From Stenotrophomonas maltophilia (lineage in GTDB: Bacteria; Pseudomonadota; Gammaproteobacteria; Xanthomonadales; Xanthomonadaceae): a DNA stretch of 64,000 nt. Below, piece after piece: positions 1 to 9,200 of this stretch. The stretch lies in NCBI GenBank assembly GCA_002364755.1, contig DEZI01000023.1, positions 123,435 to 187,434 of the forward strand, written 5' to 3'. Position 1 is the first letter of the stretch, and each line of letters opens with the position of its first letter. The notes under the pieces are model-generated. The model was not told the DNA's origin. It saw only the letters and a list, made by a program, of their open reading frames with translations, and made no database searches. Both the position numbers and the translations under genes were made by a program.

Positions 1-1831
1 CCTTCATGCCCATCATGCGCATGGCCTTCTGCACCCAGTCGGAGGCGAAGATGCGCATCAGGTTGTCTTCCAGCGACAGGTAGAAGCGGGACGACCCCGG
101 GTCACCCTGGCGGCCCGAACGGCCACGCAGCTGGTTGTCGATACGACGCGATTCGTGGCGCTCGGTGCCGACGATGTGCAGGCCGCCGGCGGCCTTCACC
201 GCGTCATGGCGCTTCTGCCATTCAGCCTTGACCGCGGCCTTCTGCTCGTCGGTCGCGCCCTCGCCCAGTTCGTGGATTTCCGCTTCCAGCGAACCACCCA
301 GCACGATGTCGGTACCGCGGCCGGCCATGTTGGTGGCGATGGTCACCGCGGCCGGACGACCGGCGTTGGCGACGATGGTCGCTTCGCGGTCGTGCTGCTT
401 GGCGTTGAGCACTTCGTGCTTCACGCCGGCCTTGCTCAGATGCTCGGACAGCATTTCCGAGGTTTCGATCGAGGTGGTGCCCACCAGCACCGGCTGGCCG
501 CGCTTGGCGCACTCTTCGATGTCGGCCAGCACCGCATTGAACTTGCCCTTTCGGTTGAGGAACACCTGGTCCGGGCTGTCCTTGCGGATGGTCGGGCGGT
601 TGGTCGGGATGACCACCACTTCCAGGCCGTAGATGCTCTGGAATTCGAACGCTTCGGTATCGGCCGTACCGGTCATGCCGGACAGCTTCTTGTACATGCG
701 GAACAGGTTCTGGAAGGTGATGCTCGCCAGCGTCTGGTTCTCGCGCTGGACCGGCACGCCTTCCTTCGCTTCCACGGCCTGGTGCAGGCCGTCGGACCAG
801 CGGCGGCCGGACAGGGTACGGCCGGTGAATTCGTCGACGATGACCACTTCGCCGTCGCGCACGATGTAGTCCACGTCACGCTGGTAGATGGCGTGCGCGC
901 GCAGGGCGGCGTTGAGGTGGTGGACCACGGTCAGGTTCTGCGGCGCGTACAGGCCTTCGGTCTCGCCGTCGAGGATGCCGGCTTCCACCAGCAGCTGCTC
1001 GGCGTGCTCCATGCCCGCTTCGGACAGGTGCACCTGCTTGCCCTTCTCGTCGACCCAGAAGTCGCCCTCGCCGTCTTCCGCTTCCTGCTTGACCAGGTTC
1101 GGCACGACGCGGTTGACGCGGATGTACAGCTCCGGGGAATCGTCGGCCGGGCCGGAAATGATCAGCGGGGTACGCGCTTCGTCGATCAGGATGGAGTCGA
1201 CTTCGTCGACGATGGCGTAGTGCAGGCCGCGCTGGTAGCGGTCGGCCTTGGACAGCGCCATGTTGTCGCGCAGGTAGTCGAAACCGAATTCGTTGTTGGT
1301 GCCGTAGGTGATGTCCGAGGCGTACGCTTCGCGCTTGTCGCTGTGCGGCATGCCCGGGTAGACCACGCCCACGCTCAGGCCCAGCCAGTTGTACAGCTTG
1401 CCCATCTGGGCGGCGTCGCGGCGGGCCAGGTAGTCGTTCACCGTGACCACGTGCACGCCCTTGCCTTCCAGCGCGTTCAGGTACACCGGCAGGGTCGCGA
1501 CCAGGGTCTTGCCTTCACCGGTGCGCATTTCTGCGATCTTGCCCAGGTGAAGCACCATGCCGCCGATCAGCTGCACGTCGTAGTGACGCATGCCCAGCAC
1601 GCGGCGGCCGGCTTCGCGGCAGACCGCGAACGCTTCCGGCAACACTTTGTCCAGCGCTTCACCACCGGCGATGCGCTGCTTGAACTCCGGCGTCTTGGCC
1701 TGCAGCTGCTCGTCGGAAAGCTTCTCGATCTCCGGCTCCAGCGCATTGATCTTGGCGACGATGCGGTTGAGCTGGCGCAGCTGTCGTTCATTACGACTGC
1801 CAAATACGCGGGTAAGCAGGCTGTTGATCAT
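1..1831 (-). CDS. secA: Protein translocase ATPase SecA (N-terminal part; runs off the left edge)
   Basis: SecA is the motor ATPase that pushes unfolded preproteins through the SecYEG channel at the inner membrane. About 610 N-terminal residues are present, starting MINSLLTRVFGSRNERQ; the C-terminal part lies outside the window. Visible motifs are the Walker A site (MRTGEGKT), the DEAD-like Walker B (DEVDSILIDEA), the NBD2 helicase motifs TNMAGRGTDI and QLRGRSGRQGDPG, and the preprotein cross-linking region between the two. The start at 1831 is chosen because it gives the family's usual N terminus, although no strong Shine-Dalgarno precedes it. A hairpin terminator separates it from the upstream M23 gene, so it probably has its own promoter. 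Confidence 0.98.
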   Translation of the reverse strand, partial: MINSLLTRVFGSRNERQLRQLNRIVAKINALEPEIEKLSDEQLQAKTPEFKQRIAGGEALDKVLPEAFAVCREAGRRVLGMRHYDVQLIGGMVLHLGKIAEMRTGEGKTLVATLPVYLNALEGKGVHVVTVNDYLARRDAAQMGKLYNWLGLSVGVVYPGMPHSDKREAYASDITYGTNNEFGFDYLRDNMALSKADRYQRGLHYAIVDEVDSILIDEARTPLIISGPADDSPELYIRVNRVVPNLVKQEAEDGEGDFWVDEKGKQVHLSEAGMEHAEQLLVEAGILDGETEGLYAPQNLTVVHHLNAALRAHAIYQRDVDYIVRDGEVVIVDEFTGRTLSGRRWSDGLHQAVEAKEGVPVQRENQTLASITFQNLFRMYKKLSGMTGTADTEAFEFQSIYGLEVVVIPTNRPTIRKDSPDQVFLNRKGKFNAVLADIEECAKRGQPVLVGTTSIETSEMLSEHLSKAGVKHEVLNAKQHDREATIVANAGRPAAVTIATNMAGRGTDIVLGGSLEAEIHELGEGATDEQKAAVKAEWQKRHDAVKAAGGLHIVGTERHESRRIDNQLRGRSGRQGDPGSSRFYLSLEDNLMRIFASDWVQKAMRMMGMK

Positions 1832-1900
1832 TGAAGGAACCGGGTTGGATGGACACAGCGGCCCGGTCTTCCCCCTGGGGATCCGTCCGCCGCAAACGAA

Positions 1901-1921
1901 ACAGGGCGCCTTGCGCCCTGT
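1901..1921 (-). terminator. Hairpin terminator after the M23 peptidase gene
   Basis: A 9-bp perfect inverted repeat (ACAGGGCGC / GCGCCCTGT, 3-nt loop) lies between the M23 gene and secA. On the minus strand it is followed by a T-rich stretch (TTCGTTTG), which fits a moderate rho-independent terminator. Confidence 0.6.
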
Positions 1922-1992
1922 CGATGGCAACACCCATTGTAGCTTGGGACGGGCACGAGGGGTTTCAACCCTTTTCGGCCGCGCTTCGCGCT

Positions 1993-2060
1993 CGCGGGGC
2001 ATGGCCCCGCGCTACCGCCGGGTCCGGCGGCGTTCCGATTGCGCCGGGCCATGCCCGGCG
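1993..2060. repeat. Pair of REP-like palindromes (GTAG family)
   Basis: A palindrome reading GTAGCGCGGGGCCATG on the minus strand is followed, 25 bp away, by GCGCCGGGCCATGCCCGGCG. Both have the CATG-centred inverted repeat of the GTAG repeats found throughout the window. They sit just after the M23 stop codon. Confidence 0.75.
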
Positions 2061-2066
2061 TTGGCA

Positions 2067-3020
2067 TCAACCGCGGCTGACGCGGCCGACCGGGGTATTA
2101 CCGCCGTCGCCGAGGAACTTGCGCGGGTTGACCACGTTGCCGTTTTCCCAGACCTCGAAGTGCACGTGGGCACCGGTCGAGCGGCCGGTGGAACCGGCCT
2201 TGGCCACTTCCTGGCCGGCACGGACCAGGTCGCCGACCTTCACCACCAGGCGCGAATTGTGCGCGTAGCGGGTCACGTAGCCATTGCCATGGTCAACGTC
2301 GACCACGTTGCCGTAGCCGCCCTTCACGCCGGAGAAGCTGACAACGCCATCGGCCACGGACATCACCGGGTCGCCCACCCTGGCGTGGAAATCCATGCCC
2401 TTGTGGGTGGCGGCACCTCGGCCGAACGGGTCGGCACGGGTGCCGAAGCCGGAGGTCACGTAGCTGTTGCGGATCGGCATGCGCGAGGGCACGGCGTTCT
2501 GCTGCAGCTGGTGGTCGAACATCAGCGATTCCATCACTGACAACTGGCGGCCTGAAGCAGCGAAGCGCTGCTCCAGCACCTGTAAGTCGGCGTTGACGTC
2601 CTTGACCGGGATGTCCGAGGTCGGACCGCCGGCATCGCCGTCACCCAGGCCGGGGGTCTCGTTGAAGTCGAACTCGCCGTCTTCCAGCTTGCCCATCTGG
2701 GTCAGGCGCTCGCCGAGGGCGTTCAGGCGGGTGGCCTGTGCCTGCAGCTCGCCCAAGCGGGCGGCCAGGGCGTTGACCTGGGTCTGCGCATCGCGCTGGA
2801 CCCTGGCCAGTTCAGCTTCCTGGCGGTCGACCTTGGCCTGCAGGCGCGAATCATTGAGCGCGCTGGCGCCAATGCCGCCGGCAAGGCCGATAATGCAGCC
2901 TACCCCGAGCACGCTGCCCAGCAGGGCGCGGGGGCGGTCCTCGAAATAGAAACGGAGACGCGCGATCGGCGATTTGGCCTGCCCTTCACGCGTTTTGATT
3001 ACGATCTTTTTGAATGCCAT
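2067..3020 (-). CDS. M23 family metallopeptidase (LytM-type, membrane-anchored)
   Basis: Protein of 317 residues. It has a basic N-terminal segment, one membrane helix (about residues 33-56, rich in G, V, L, I), a coiled coil (about 57-125) and a C-terminal peptidase M23 domain (about 185-305). Zinc-ligand motifs are visible: the HKGMD type (H then D, about 207-211) and HVHFE near residue 286, with the GxGxxVxVxH region between. The family cleaves peptidoglycan cross-bridges in the periplasm or activates amidases. Its position between secA and lpxC next to dciA is a usual gammaproteobacterial arrangement. The start codon lies only 12 bp from that of divergent dciA. The substrate is not evident. 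Confidence 0.93.
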   Translation of the reverse strand: MAFKKIVIKTREGQAKSPIARLRFYFEDRPRALLGSVLGVGCIIGLAGGIGASALNDSRLQAKVDRQEAELARVQRDAQTQVNALAARLGELQAQATRLNALGERLTQMGKLEDGEFDFNETPGLGDGDAGGPTSDIPVKDVNADLQVLEQRFAASGRQLSVMESLMFDHQLQQNAVPSRMPIRNSYVTSGFGTRADPFGRGAATHKGMDFHARVGDPVMSVADGVVSFSGVKGGYGNVVDVDHGNGYVTRYAHNSRLVVKVGDLVRAGQEVAKAGSTGRSTGAHVHFEVWENGNVVNPRKFLGDGGNTPVGRVSRG

Positions 3021-3032
3021 CAGTGAGTTTTC

Positions 3033-3482
3033 ATGTCTGAGCCGAAATCCAGCGTTCGTCCCGCGTCCAGGCCGAAACCGGCACTGGATGCAGTGATGGC
3101 GGACAAAAGCGGGAACCCTCTGCGTCGTGCCTTGTGGCTCGATGCGCTGGACCGTCAGTTGCGCCCCCAGTTACCGCCCGCGTTGCGCAACCGTTGCCGG
3201 CTGGCCAATGTGGACGGGGAACACCTCGTTTTTCTCGTCGAATCACCGGTCTGGCATGCCAAGTTGCGGCTTGCCGAAGCCCAGTTGCTCGACGCGGCCC
3301 GGTCCATCGGGCTGAAGGCCACCAAGGTGACCATCAAGACTGCGTCTCCCACTCCCACGCGCTCCCCAGCGCACGACAACCGGAATGGCCCCCACGCAGT
3401 TTCAGCCGCCACGCACAAAGGGCTACGCGACGCCTTGGCGGCCCTGCAGGATGCCCCGGTCAAACCGAAGCAAGGGTCCTGA
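3033..3482 (+). CDS. dciA: DciA-type (DUF721) replicative helicase loader/operator protein
   Basis: Protein of 149 residues with the DUF721 core at about residues 28-100 (ALWLDALDRQLRPQLPPALR, then an LANVDGEHLVFLVESPVWHAKLR segment read in two halves). The C-terminal tail is rich in T, S, P and N and looks disordered. DciA proteins act with the replicative helicase DnaB in bacteria that lack DnaC; this role is known for the family and inferred here. The only forward gene in this block, it diverges from the M23 gene. An internal ATG at 3096 is an alternative start. Confidence 0.88.
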   Translation: MSEPKSSVRPASRPKPALDAVMADKSGNPLRRALWLDALDRQLRPQLPPALRNRCRLANVDGEHLVFLVESPVWHAKLRLAEAQLLDAARSIGLKATKVTIKTASPTPTRSPAHDNRNGPHAVSAATHKGLRDALAALQDAPVKPKQGS

Positions 3483-3619
3483 GGACAACGGAGCTTCCTG
3501 CTCTGATCCCCGTCAATGACGCATCACCGCTGCGTGAAATGTTCGGGGGCCGGGTCGCATCCTAGCCGTCCCGAGTGCGTGAGTCGTTAGATTGTTGTTA
3601 AATAATCGTTATATTCAGG

Positions 3620-3748
3620 CTTCAAGGCGGTCAGGTTCACAAAACCGTGATCCGCAGCCGACCGTCGCTTTACGCGCTGCGCCATTCAGCCGGCCCAGCC
3701 CGGAAACGACAACGCCGCCCCGGAAGGCGGCGTTTCCTTCTTGTATTT
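3620..3748 (+). ncRNA. Possible small RNA or dciA 3' UTR ending at a strong terminator
   Basis: The 282 bp between dciA and lpxC contains an A+T-rich patch (3587-3617) with a TATATT hexamer at 3610-3615 and a poor -35 (TTAGAT, 17 bp upstream). About 100 bp further on is a strong hairpin with a T-rich tail. That layout would fit a small RNA of about 125 nt, but a simple read-through 3' end of dciA is equally possible. There is no ORF. Confidence 0.25.
3711..3748 (+). terminator. Rho-independent terminator between convergent dciA and lpxC
   Basis: A 9-bp inverted repeat (AACGCCGCC / GGCGGCGTT, loop of 6) is followed on the plus strand by TTCCTTCTTGTATTT. The tail is best in the plus direction (dciA), but the hairpin lies 17-54 bp past the lpxC stop and may stop both transcripts. 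Confidence 0.75.
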
Positions 3749-3764
3749 CAACAACCTGGAAAGG

Positions 3765-4676
3765 TCAGGCGTAGGCTGGCACGGCGTACACCACCGGATC
3801 TTCGGCGGTCGGCGACTCGTAGGTCACCCATTCCCAGGCGGTGGCATCGGCCATCAGCGCCCGCACCAGCTTGTTGTTGAGTGCGTGACCGGACTTGAAG
3901 CCCTCGTAGGCGCCCAGCACCTGGCCACCGGCCAGATAGAGGTCACCGATCGCATCGAGGATCTTGTGGCGCACGAATTCGTCCGCGTAGCGCAGGCCGT
4001 CTTCGTTGAGCACGCGGAACTCGTCGAGCACGATGGCGTTGTCCATCGAACCGCCCAGGCCCAGGTTGCGCTCGCGCATGTATTCCAGGTCGCGCATGAA
4101 GCCGAAGGTGCGCGCGCGGGAGATTTCCTGGGTGTAGGCCATCGTCGAGAACTCGATTTCCTGGCGCGACTGCTTGGCCGGGATCATCGGGTGGTCGAAC
4201 TGGATGGTGAAGCCCAGCTTGTAGCCCTCATAGGGGGTGAAGCGGGCAACCTTGTCGCCCTCGGTCACTTCCACGGTCTTCAGCACGCGGATGAAACGCT
4301 TGGGCGCGTCCTGTTCCACGATGCCCGCCGACTGCAGCAGGAACACGAACGGGCCGGACGAACCGTCCATGATCGGCAGTTCGGCCGAGGACAGTTCGAC
4401 GATGATGTTGTCCACACCCAGGCCGGCCAGTGCCGACATCAGGTGTTCGACGGTCTGGATCTTGGCGTCGTTGCAGGTGAGGCCGGTGCACAGGGTCACT
4501 TCGGTGACCAGTTCGGCCTTGGCCGGCACTTCCACCACCGGGTCCAGATCCACGCGCCGGAACACGATGCCATGGTTGACCGGTGCCGGGCGCAGGGTCA
4601 TGTAGACCTTGTCACCGCTGTGCAGGCCAACGCCGGTGGCGCGGATCGTGTTCTTGAGGGTGCGTTGCTGGATCAT
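3765..4676 (-). CDS. lpxC: UDP-3-O-acyl-N-acetylglucosamine deacetylase LpxC
   Basis: LpxC catalyses the committed step of lipid A synthesis, a zinc-dependent deacetylation in the cytoplasm. The 303-residue length is normal for the family. Zinc ligands H78 (in TVEHLM), H237 and D241 (in HKILDAIGD) are present, as are catalytic E77 and the general acid H264 (in GHALNN). The open frame extends upstream, but the start at 4676 (MIQQRTLKNTI) gives the conserved N terminus. It is the last gene of the dcw cluster, 183 bp after ftsZ with a hairpin in between. Confidence 0.98.
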   Translation of the reverse strand: MIQQRTLKNTIRATGVGLHSGDKVYMTLRPAPVNHGIVFRRVDLDPVVEVPAKAELVTEVTLCTGLTCNDAKIQTVEHLMSALAGLGVDNIIVELSSAELPIMDGSSGPFVFLLQSAGIVEQDAPKRFIRVLKTVEVTEGDKVARFTPYEGYKLGFTIQFDHPMIPAKQSRQEIEFSTMAYTQEISRARTFGFMRDLEYMRERNLGLGGSMDNAIVLDEFRVLNEDGLRYADEFVRHKILDAIGDLYLAGGQVLGAYEGFKSGHALNNKLVRALMADATAWEWVTYESPTAEDPVVYAVPAYA

Positions 4677-4776
4677 GGGGGTAGACCGGAAGTGACACGC
4701 TAGATTAACACGCACGTCCCCATACCCCGGCTGAAACACCCCTGGAGGCTGCGGGTGGGACACGCGAAGCAAGGCG

Positions 4777-4798
4777 GCCGGGCCCATCCTGGCCCGGC
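4777..4798 (-). terminator. GC-rich hairpin between ftsZ and lpxC
   Basis: An 8-bp inverted repeat (GCCGGGCC / GGCCCGGC) lies in the 183-bp ftsZ-lpxC gap. No T tract follows, so it is more likely a partial attenuator or REP-like element than a full terminator. Confidence 0.4.
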
Positions 4799-4859
4799 GC
4801 CCGCATTTTCTGGACATGGTGGCGCAACCCGGGGGGGGACAAGCCCCGGGCAGCTCCGC

Positions 4860-6095
4860 TTAGTCCGCCTGGCGGCGCAGGAAGGCCGGGATGTCCAGGT
4901 AATCGTTCGGCAGTTCGGCCGATGCCGGGGCCGAAGAGGCCGTTGCCGACGGGGTCGACGCGGCCACGCTGTCGCTGCTGGCACGACGCAGGCCCAGGCC
5001 CATGCCGCCGACGGCCTTGGACACGGCGTCGCCACCGTTGTCGAAGTCGCCGAATTCCGGCTGGCCGGTGGTCGCGTTGCGCACCAGCTTGATCGGCGCG
5101 CGTTCGCCCGGGCGCTGGCTCTTGCTGGCCGACACGCGGTTCAGGCCGGTGGCCACCACGGTCACGCGCACTTCGTCCTGCATGTCCGGGTCGAGCACGG
5201 TACCCACCACCACGGTGGCGTCTTCCGAAGCGAAGCCATCGATGGTGCGGCCGATCTCGTCGAACTCGGCCATGGTGAAGTCGGCACCGGCGGTGATGTT
5301 GACCAGGATGCCGTTGGCACCAGCCAGGTTCACGTCGTCCAGCAGCGGGTTCTGGATCGCGGCTTCGGCAGCGGCCTGCGCGCGGTCATCGCCACGGGCG
5401 GTGCCGGTACCCATCATCGCCAGGCCCATTTCGGACATGACGGTGCGCACGTCGGCGAAGTCGACGTTGATCAGGCCGGGACGCACGATCAGGTCGGCGA
5501 TGCCCTGCACGGCGCCCTGCAGCACGTCGTTGGCGGCACGGAAGGCCTGGATCATGGTCGCGTTGCGACCCAGCACGGTGATCAGCTTCTCGTTCGGGAT
5601 GGTGATCAGAGAGTCGCAGTGCTGGCTCAGTTCTTCGATGCCCTTCAGCGCGACCTGCATGCGGCGACGGCCTTCGAACGGGAACGGCTTGGTGACCACG
5701 GCCACGGTCAGGATGCCCATTTCCTTGGCCAGCTGTGCCACCACCGGCGCAGCGCCAGTGCCGGTGCCGCCGCCCATGCCGGCGGTGATGAACACCATGT
5801 CCGCGCCCTGAAGGGCGTCCATGATGCGCTCACGGTCTTCCAGAGCAGCCTGGCGGCCGACTTCCGGGTTCGCGCCTGCGCCCAGGCCCTTGGTCACGTT
5901 GGTACCCAGCTGCAGCTGCAACTTGGCACCGCAATTCTTGATGGCCTGCGAGTCGGTGTTGGCGGTGATGAATTCCACACCATCCACTGCCGAGTTGACC
6001 ATGTGCGCCACGGCATTGCCGCCGCCGCCGCCCACGCCAACCACCTTGATCACCGCATTGGGTGCCATCTTTTCGATCAGTTCAAAATGCGCCAT
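4860..6095 (-). CDS. ftsZ: Cell division protein FtsZ
   Basis: Tubulin-like GTPase that polymerises into the Z ring. Protein of 411 residues. The tubulin signature GGGTGTG is at 108-114, the N-terminal GGGGGNA loop at 22-28, and the C-terminal docking peptide (YLDIPAFLRRQ) for FtsA and ZipA is intact after a variable S/A/T-rich linker. The start at 6095 (MAHFELIEKMAPN) is preceded by GAGGA at a good distance; an upstream in-frame ATG would add a non-conserved tail. It lies 164 bp after ftsA, leaving room for its own promoter. Confidence 0.99.
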   Translation of the reverse strand: MAHFELIEKMAPNAVIKVVGVGGGGGNAVAHMVNSAVDGVEFITANTDSQAIKNCGAKLQLQLGTNVTKGLGAGANPEVGRQAALEDRERIMDALQGADMVFITAGMGGGTGTGAAPVVAQLAKEMGILTVAVVTKPFPFEGRRRMQVALKGIEELSQHCDSLITIPNEKLITVLGRNATMIQAFRAANDVLQGAVQGIADLIVRPGLINVDFADVRTVMSEMGLAMMGTGTARGDDRAQAAAEAAIQNPLLDDVNLAGANGILVNITAGADFTMAEFDEIGRTIDGFASEDATVVVGTVLDPDMQDEVRVTVVATGLNRVSASKSQRPGERAPIKLVRNATTGQPEFGDFDNGGDAVSKAVGGMGLGLRRASSDSVAASTPSATASSAPASAELPNDYLDIPAFLRRQAD

Positions 6096-6259
6096 GTCCG
6101 TGTCCTCGTTGTATCCGCTTGTCGGTGGCATGGGCGTTACGGCCTCCTGCCTTTCGCGCGCCATGTTGCCGATGCGGCTGTGTGGGTTGTGTGTTGCCGG
6201 TGAAACTTTGTGTTGCCTTTGTTGCCGCCGGGCGATGCCCGGGTGATGCAGGTTCCGCG

Positions 6260-7495
6260 TCAGAATTCGCCGCGGAACCAGGTCCTGAGTTTCTTGAACA
6301 TGCTGCCCGCGCGTCCGGTCGGCAGCGACGGCCGGCGCGGATGCTCGTTCTGGCTGCCCATCAGCAGCAGGCCCACGCCGGTGGCATGCACCGGGTTGCC
6401 CACCACTTCGCCGAGGCCGGTGACGTGCTGCGGAATGCCCACGCGGACCGGCATCTGCAGCATTTCCTCGGCCAGTTCGACCACGCCTTCCATCTTCGAG
6501 GCACCACCGGTCAGCACCAGGCCGGCGCGAACCAGTTCCTCGAAGCCGGAACGTCGCAGTTCGGCCTGCACCATCTCGAAAATTTCCTCGTAGCGGCCCT
6601 GCACTGCCTGCGCCAGCGAATGGCGCGGCATGCGGCGCGGCGGACGGTCGCCCACCGACGGCACCTGGATGCTTTCCTCGGCGGTGGCCAGCTGGGCCAG
6701 GGCGCAGGCGTAGCGCACCTTGATCTGCTCGGCTTCCGGGGTCGGCGTGCGCAGCATGTGCGCGATGTCGTTGGTCACGTGGTCGCCGGCGATCGGCAGC
6801 GAGGCGGTGTGGCAGATCGCGCCCTGCACGAACACGGCGATGTCGGTGGTGCCGGCACCCATGTCGACCAGCACCACGCCCAGTTCCTTTTCATCGGCGG
6901 TCAGCACCGCCACGCTGGAGGCCAGCGAGGACAGCACCAGGTCGTCCACCTGCAGGCCGCAGCGCTGCACGCACTTGCTGATGTTGGCCGCCGCGGATTG
7001 TGCGCAGACCACCAGGTGGGCATGCACTTCCAGGCGCACGCCGGTCATGCCGACCGGGTTGCGGATGCCCTCCTGCGAATCGTCCAGCACGTATTCGCGC
7101 GGGATCGCATGCAGGATCTTCTGGTCAGCCGGGATCGCCACTGCCTTGGCCGCATCCAGCACGCGATCCAGGTCACCCCAGGTCACTTCGCCGTCGCGGA
7201 TCGGCACGATGCCGGGCGAGTTCTTGCACTGCACGTGGTTGCCGGAAATGGAGGCGTACACCGAGCGGATCTCGCAGCCGGCCATCAGCTCGGCTTCTTC
7301 CACCGCACGCTGGATCGACTGCACGGTCGATTCGATGTCCACCACCACGCCGCGCTTGAGGCCGCGCGATTCGTGCGAGCCGATGCCGATCACTTCGATC
7401 GGGTTGCCCGGCGAATACTCGCCCACCAGCGCCACCACCTTGGAGGTGCCGATGTCCAGGCCGACGATCAGCGATTTGTCACCCTTGCGATTCAT
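6260..7495 (-). CDS. ftsA: Cell division protein FtsA
   Basis: Actin-like ATPase that tethers FtsZ to the membrane. Protein of 411 residues. The phosphate-1 motif (VGLDIGTSKV), the inserted 1C domain (about 85-165), phosphate-2 (LVDMGAGTTDIAV) and the adenosine motif (LTGGASKMEG) are visible. The C-terminal amphipathic helix (MFKKLRTWFRGEF) is the membrane-targeting sequence. The start overlaps the ftsQ stop by 4 bp (ATGA). Confidence 0.99.
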   Translation of the reverse strand: MNRKGDKSLIVGLDIGTSKVVALVGEYSPGNPIEVIGIGSHESRGLKRGVVVDIESTVQSIQRAVEEAELMAGCEIRSVYASISGNHVQCKNSPGIVPIRDGEVTWGDLDRVLDAAKAVAIPADQKILHAIPREYVLDDSQEGIRNPVGMTGVRLEVHAHLVVCAQSAAANISKCVQRCGLQVDDLVLSSLASSVAVLTADEKELGVVLVDMGAGTTDIAVFVQGAICHTASLPIAGDHVTNDIAHMLRTPTPEAEQIKVRYACALAQLATAEESIQVPSVGDRPPRRMPRHSLAQAVQGRYEEIFEMVQAELRRSGFEELVRAGLVLTGGASKMEGVVELAEEMLQMPVRVGIPQHVTGLGEVVGNPVHATGVGLLLMGSQNEHPRRPSLPTGRAGSMFKKLRTWFRGEF

Positions 7496-8241
7496 GTCCT
7501 TTCCTGCGTTCGTCTGGCCGGGGTCGCGGGTGCGCCGGCCGGCGTGGCCGGCGTTCCCCAGCTCAGGGTGAAACCATTGGTGTATCGGAGGTCGGCGCGC
7601 TCGATCGGCGCTGCCTGGCTGGCCAGCTGCGGCAGCACGCGCACGAAGCGCTGCAGGCGCGAGCGGGCATCGTCACGGCCGACCACCACCTCGGTGCCAT
7701 TGCTCAGCAGCAGCGACCAGCTGCCGCGCGCATCCATGGTCAGGCGGCGCACGTCCACGCCGGCCGGTGCGAACAGCGCGCGCGCATCGTTGTACAGCTT
7801 CACCACTTCTTCGGTCTGGCTGTCCGGGCCATCCAGCTCGGGCAGCTGCAGGTCGGCCAGCTTCTTCGGCGTGGGGAACAGCTTGCCCTGCTCGGAGAGC
7901 AGGCGGCCTTCGCCCCAGCGCGCGAACGGCTTGTGCTCGACCAGAGTCACTTCCAGCACGTCCGGCCACTGCTTGCGCACCTGCGCGCTTTCCACCCATG
8001 GCAGCTTTTCAAGGGCGTCCTGCGCGTCCTGCAGCTTGACCGCGAAGAAGCCGGCATGTGCGTACGGCAGCAGCACCTGCTGCAGCTGTTCCGGCGGCAC
8101 CCGCTTGAACTCAGCGTGCACGCGCAGCTTCGCCAGCGGCCAGCGCTCGGCGCCGACCCAGCCATTGACCACGGCCACCACCGGCAGTGCAACCACCGAC
8201 AGGGCCAACAGCCACACGAAGATGCGCAGCACCGCGTTCAT
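7492..8241 (-). CDS. ftsQ: Cell division protein FtsQ
   Basis: Bitopic divisome protein that binds FtsB and FtsL. Protein of 249 residues with one N-terminal membrane helix (about 4-26), a POTRA domain (about 38-108; FFAVKLQDAQDALEKLPWV) and a C-terminal beta domain. The tail is rich in A, P, T and R. The start at 8241 overlaps the ddlB stop by 4 bp; a longer reading frame upstream would lie inside ddlB and was not used. Confidence 0.97.
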   Translation of the reverse strand: MNAVLRIFVWLLALSVVALPVVAVVNGWVGAERWPLAKLRVHAEFKRVPPEQLQQVLLPYAHAGFFAVKLQDAQDALEKLPWVESAQVRKQWPDVLEVTLVEHKPFARWGEGRLLSEQGKLFPTPKKLADLQLPELDGPDSQTEEVVKLYNDARALFAPAGVDVRRLTMDARGSWSLLLSNGTEVVVGRDDARSRLQRFVRVLPQLASQAAPIERADLRYTNGFTLSWGTPATPAGAPATPARRTQERT

Positions 8242-9200
8242 GCGTGCGATGCCTCCAGGGTCTGTTCCAGCACGCGCCACACCAGTTCCTCGAAACCGAT
8301 GCCGGCCTGTGCCGCCGCCTTGGGCACCAGCGAGTGGCTGGTCATGCCCGGCGCGGTGTTCACTTCCAGCAGGAAGAAACGGCCGCTGGCGCGGTCACGC
8401 ATCACGTCCACGCGGCCCCAGCCACGGCAGCCGGCGGCGCGGAACGCGGCCAGGGCGATGCGGCGGATTTCTTCTTCGTCAGCGCCGTCCAGGCCCGGGC
8501 ACAGGTACTGGGTGTCCTCGGCGATGTACTTGGCGTTGTAGTCGTACCACTGGCCCTTGGGCACGATGCGGATCGACGGCAGCGCGACATCCCCGAGGAT
8601 GGCCACGGTCAGTTCGTCGCCCACCACCATCTGTTCCATCAGCAGCTGGCCGTCGTAGCGCGCGGCCAGGGCCACCGCTTCGTCCAGGCCGGCGTCGTCG
8701 GTTACCCGGCTGATGCCCACGCTGGAACCTTCGTTGGCCGGCTTGACCACCACCGGCAGGCCGAGCTCGGCCGCGTTGGCGTGCACGTTCTCAGCGGTCA
8801 CCTTGCGGTACTGCGGGGTCGGCAGGCCCAGCGACAGCCACACCTGCTTGGTGCGGATCTTGTCCATGCTCAGCGCCGAGCCCAGCACGTCCGAACCGGT
8901 GTACGGCACGCCGAAGGCGTCCATCAGGCCCTGCACGATGCCGTCCTCACCGCCACCGTTGTGGCCGTGCAGGATGTTGAACACGCGGTCGACGCCGCCG
9001 GCGGCCAGCGCCTTGGCCAGTGCCGGAATGCCATCCACGGCGAACGCATCGACGCCGCGCGACTGCAGGGCTTCGAGTACGTTGCGGCCCGAATCCAGCG
9101 ACACCTCGCGTTCGCTGGAACTGCCGCCGAGCAGCACGGCGACGCGGCCGAACACGGCCGGGGCGGTGGCGCGCAGCGGCGGGAAGGTCAGCGTGCTCAC
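8238..9200 (-). CDS. ddlB: D-alanine--D-alanine ligase
   Basis: Makes the D-Ala-D-Ala dipeptide of peptidoglycan (ATP-grasp enzyme, cytoplasm). Protein of 320 residues. LLGGSSSEREVSL at the N terminus, the NILHGHNGGGEDG loop, the ATP-grasp lysine segment (VVVKPANEGSSVG) and the metal-binding end (FFLLEVNTAPGMTSHS) are present. It overlaps murC and ftsQ by 4 bp each. Confidence 0.98.
   Translation of the reverse strand: MSTLTFPPLRATAPAVFGRVAVLLGGSSSEREVSLDSGRNVLEALQSRGVDAFAVDGIPALAKALAAGGVDRVFNILHGHNGGGEDGIVQGLMDAFGVPYTGSDVLGSALSMDKIRTKQVWLSLGLPTPQYRKVTAENVHANAAELGLPVVVKPANEGSSVGISRVTDDAGLDEAVALAARYDGQLLMEQMVVGDELTVAILGDVALPSIRIVPKGQWYDYNAKYIAEDTQYLCPGLDGADEEEIRRIALAAFRAAGCRGWGRVDVMRDRASGRFFLLEVNTAPGMTSHSLVPKAAAQAGIGFEELVWRVLEQTLEASHA

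Noticed and set aside
155..1834. A 559-codon forward frame over secA
   Set aside because: Antisense shadow of secA with Q/H/V/A-biased composition.
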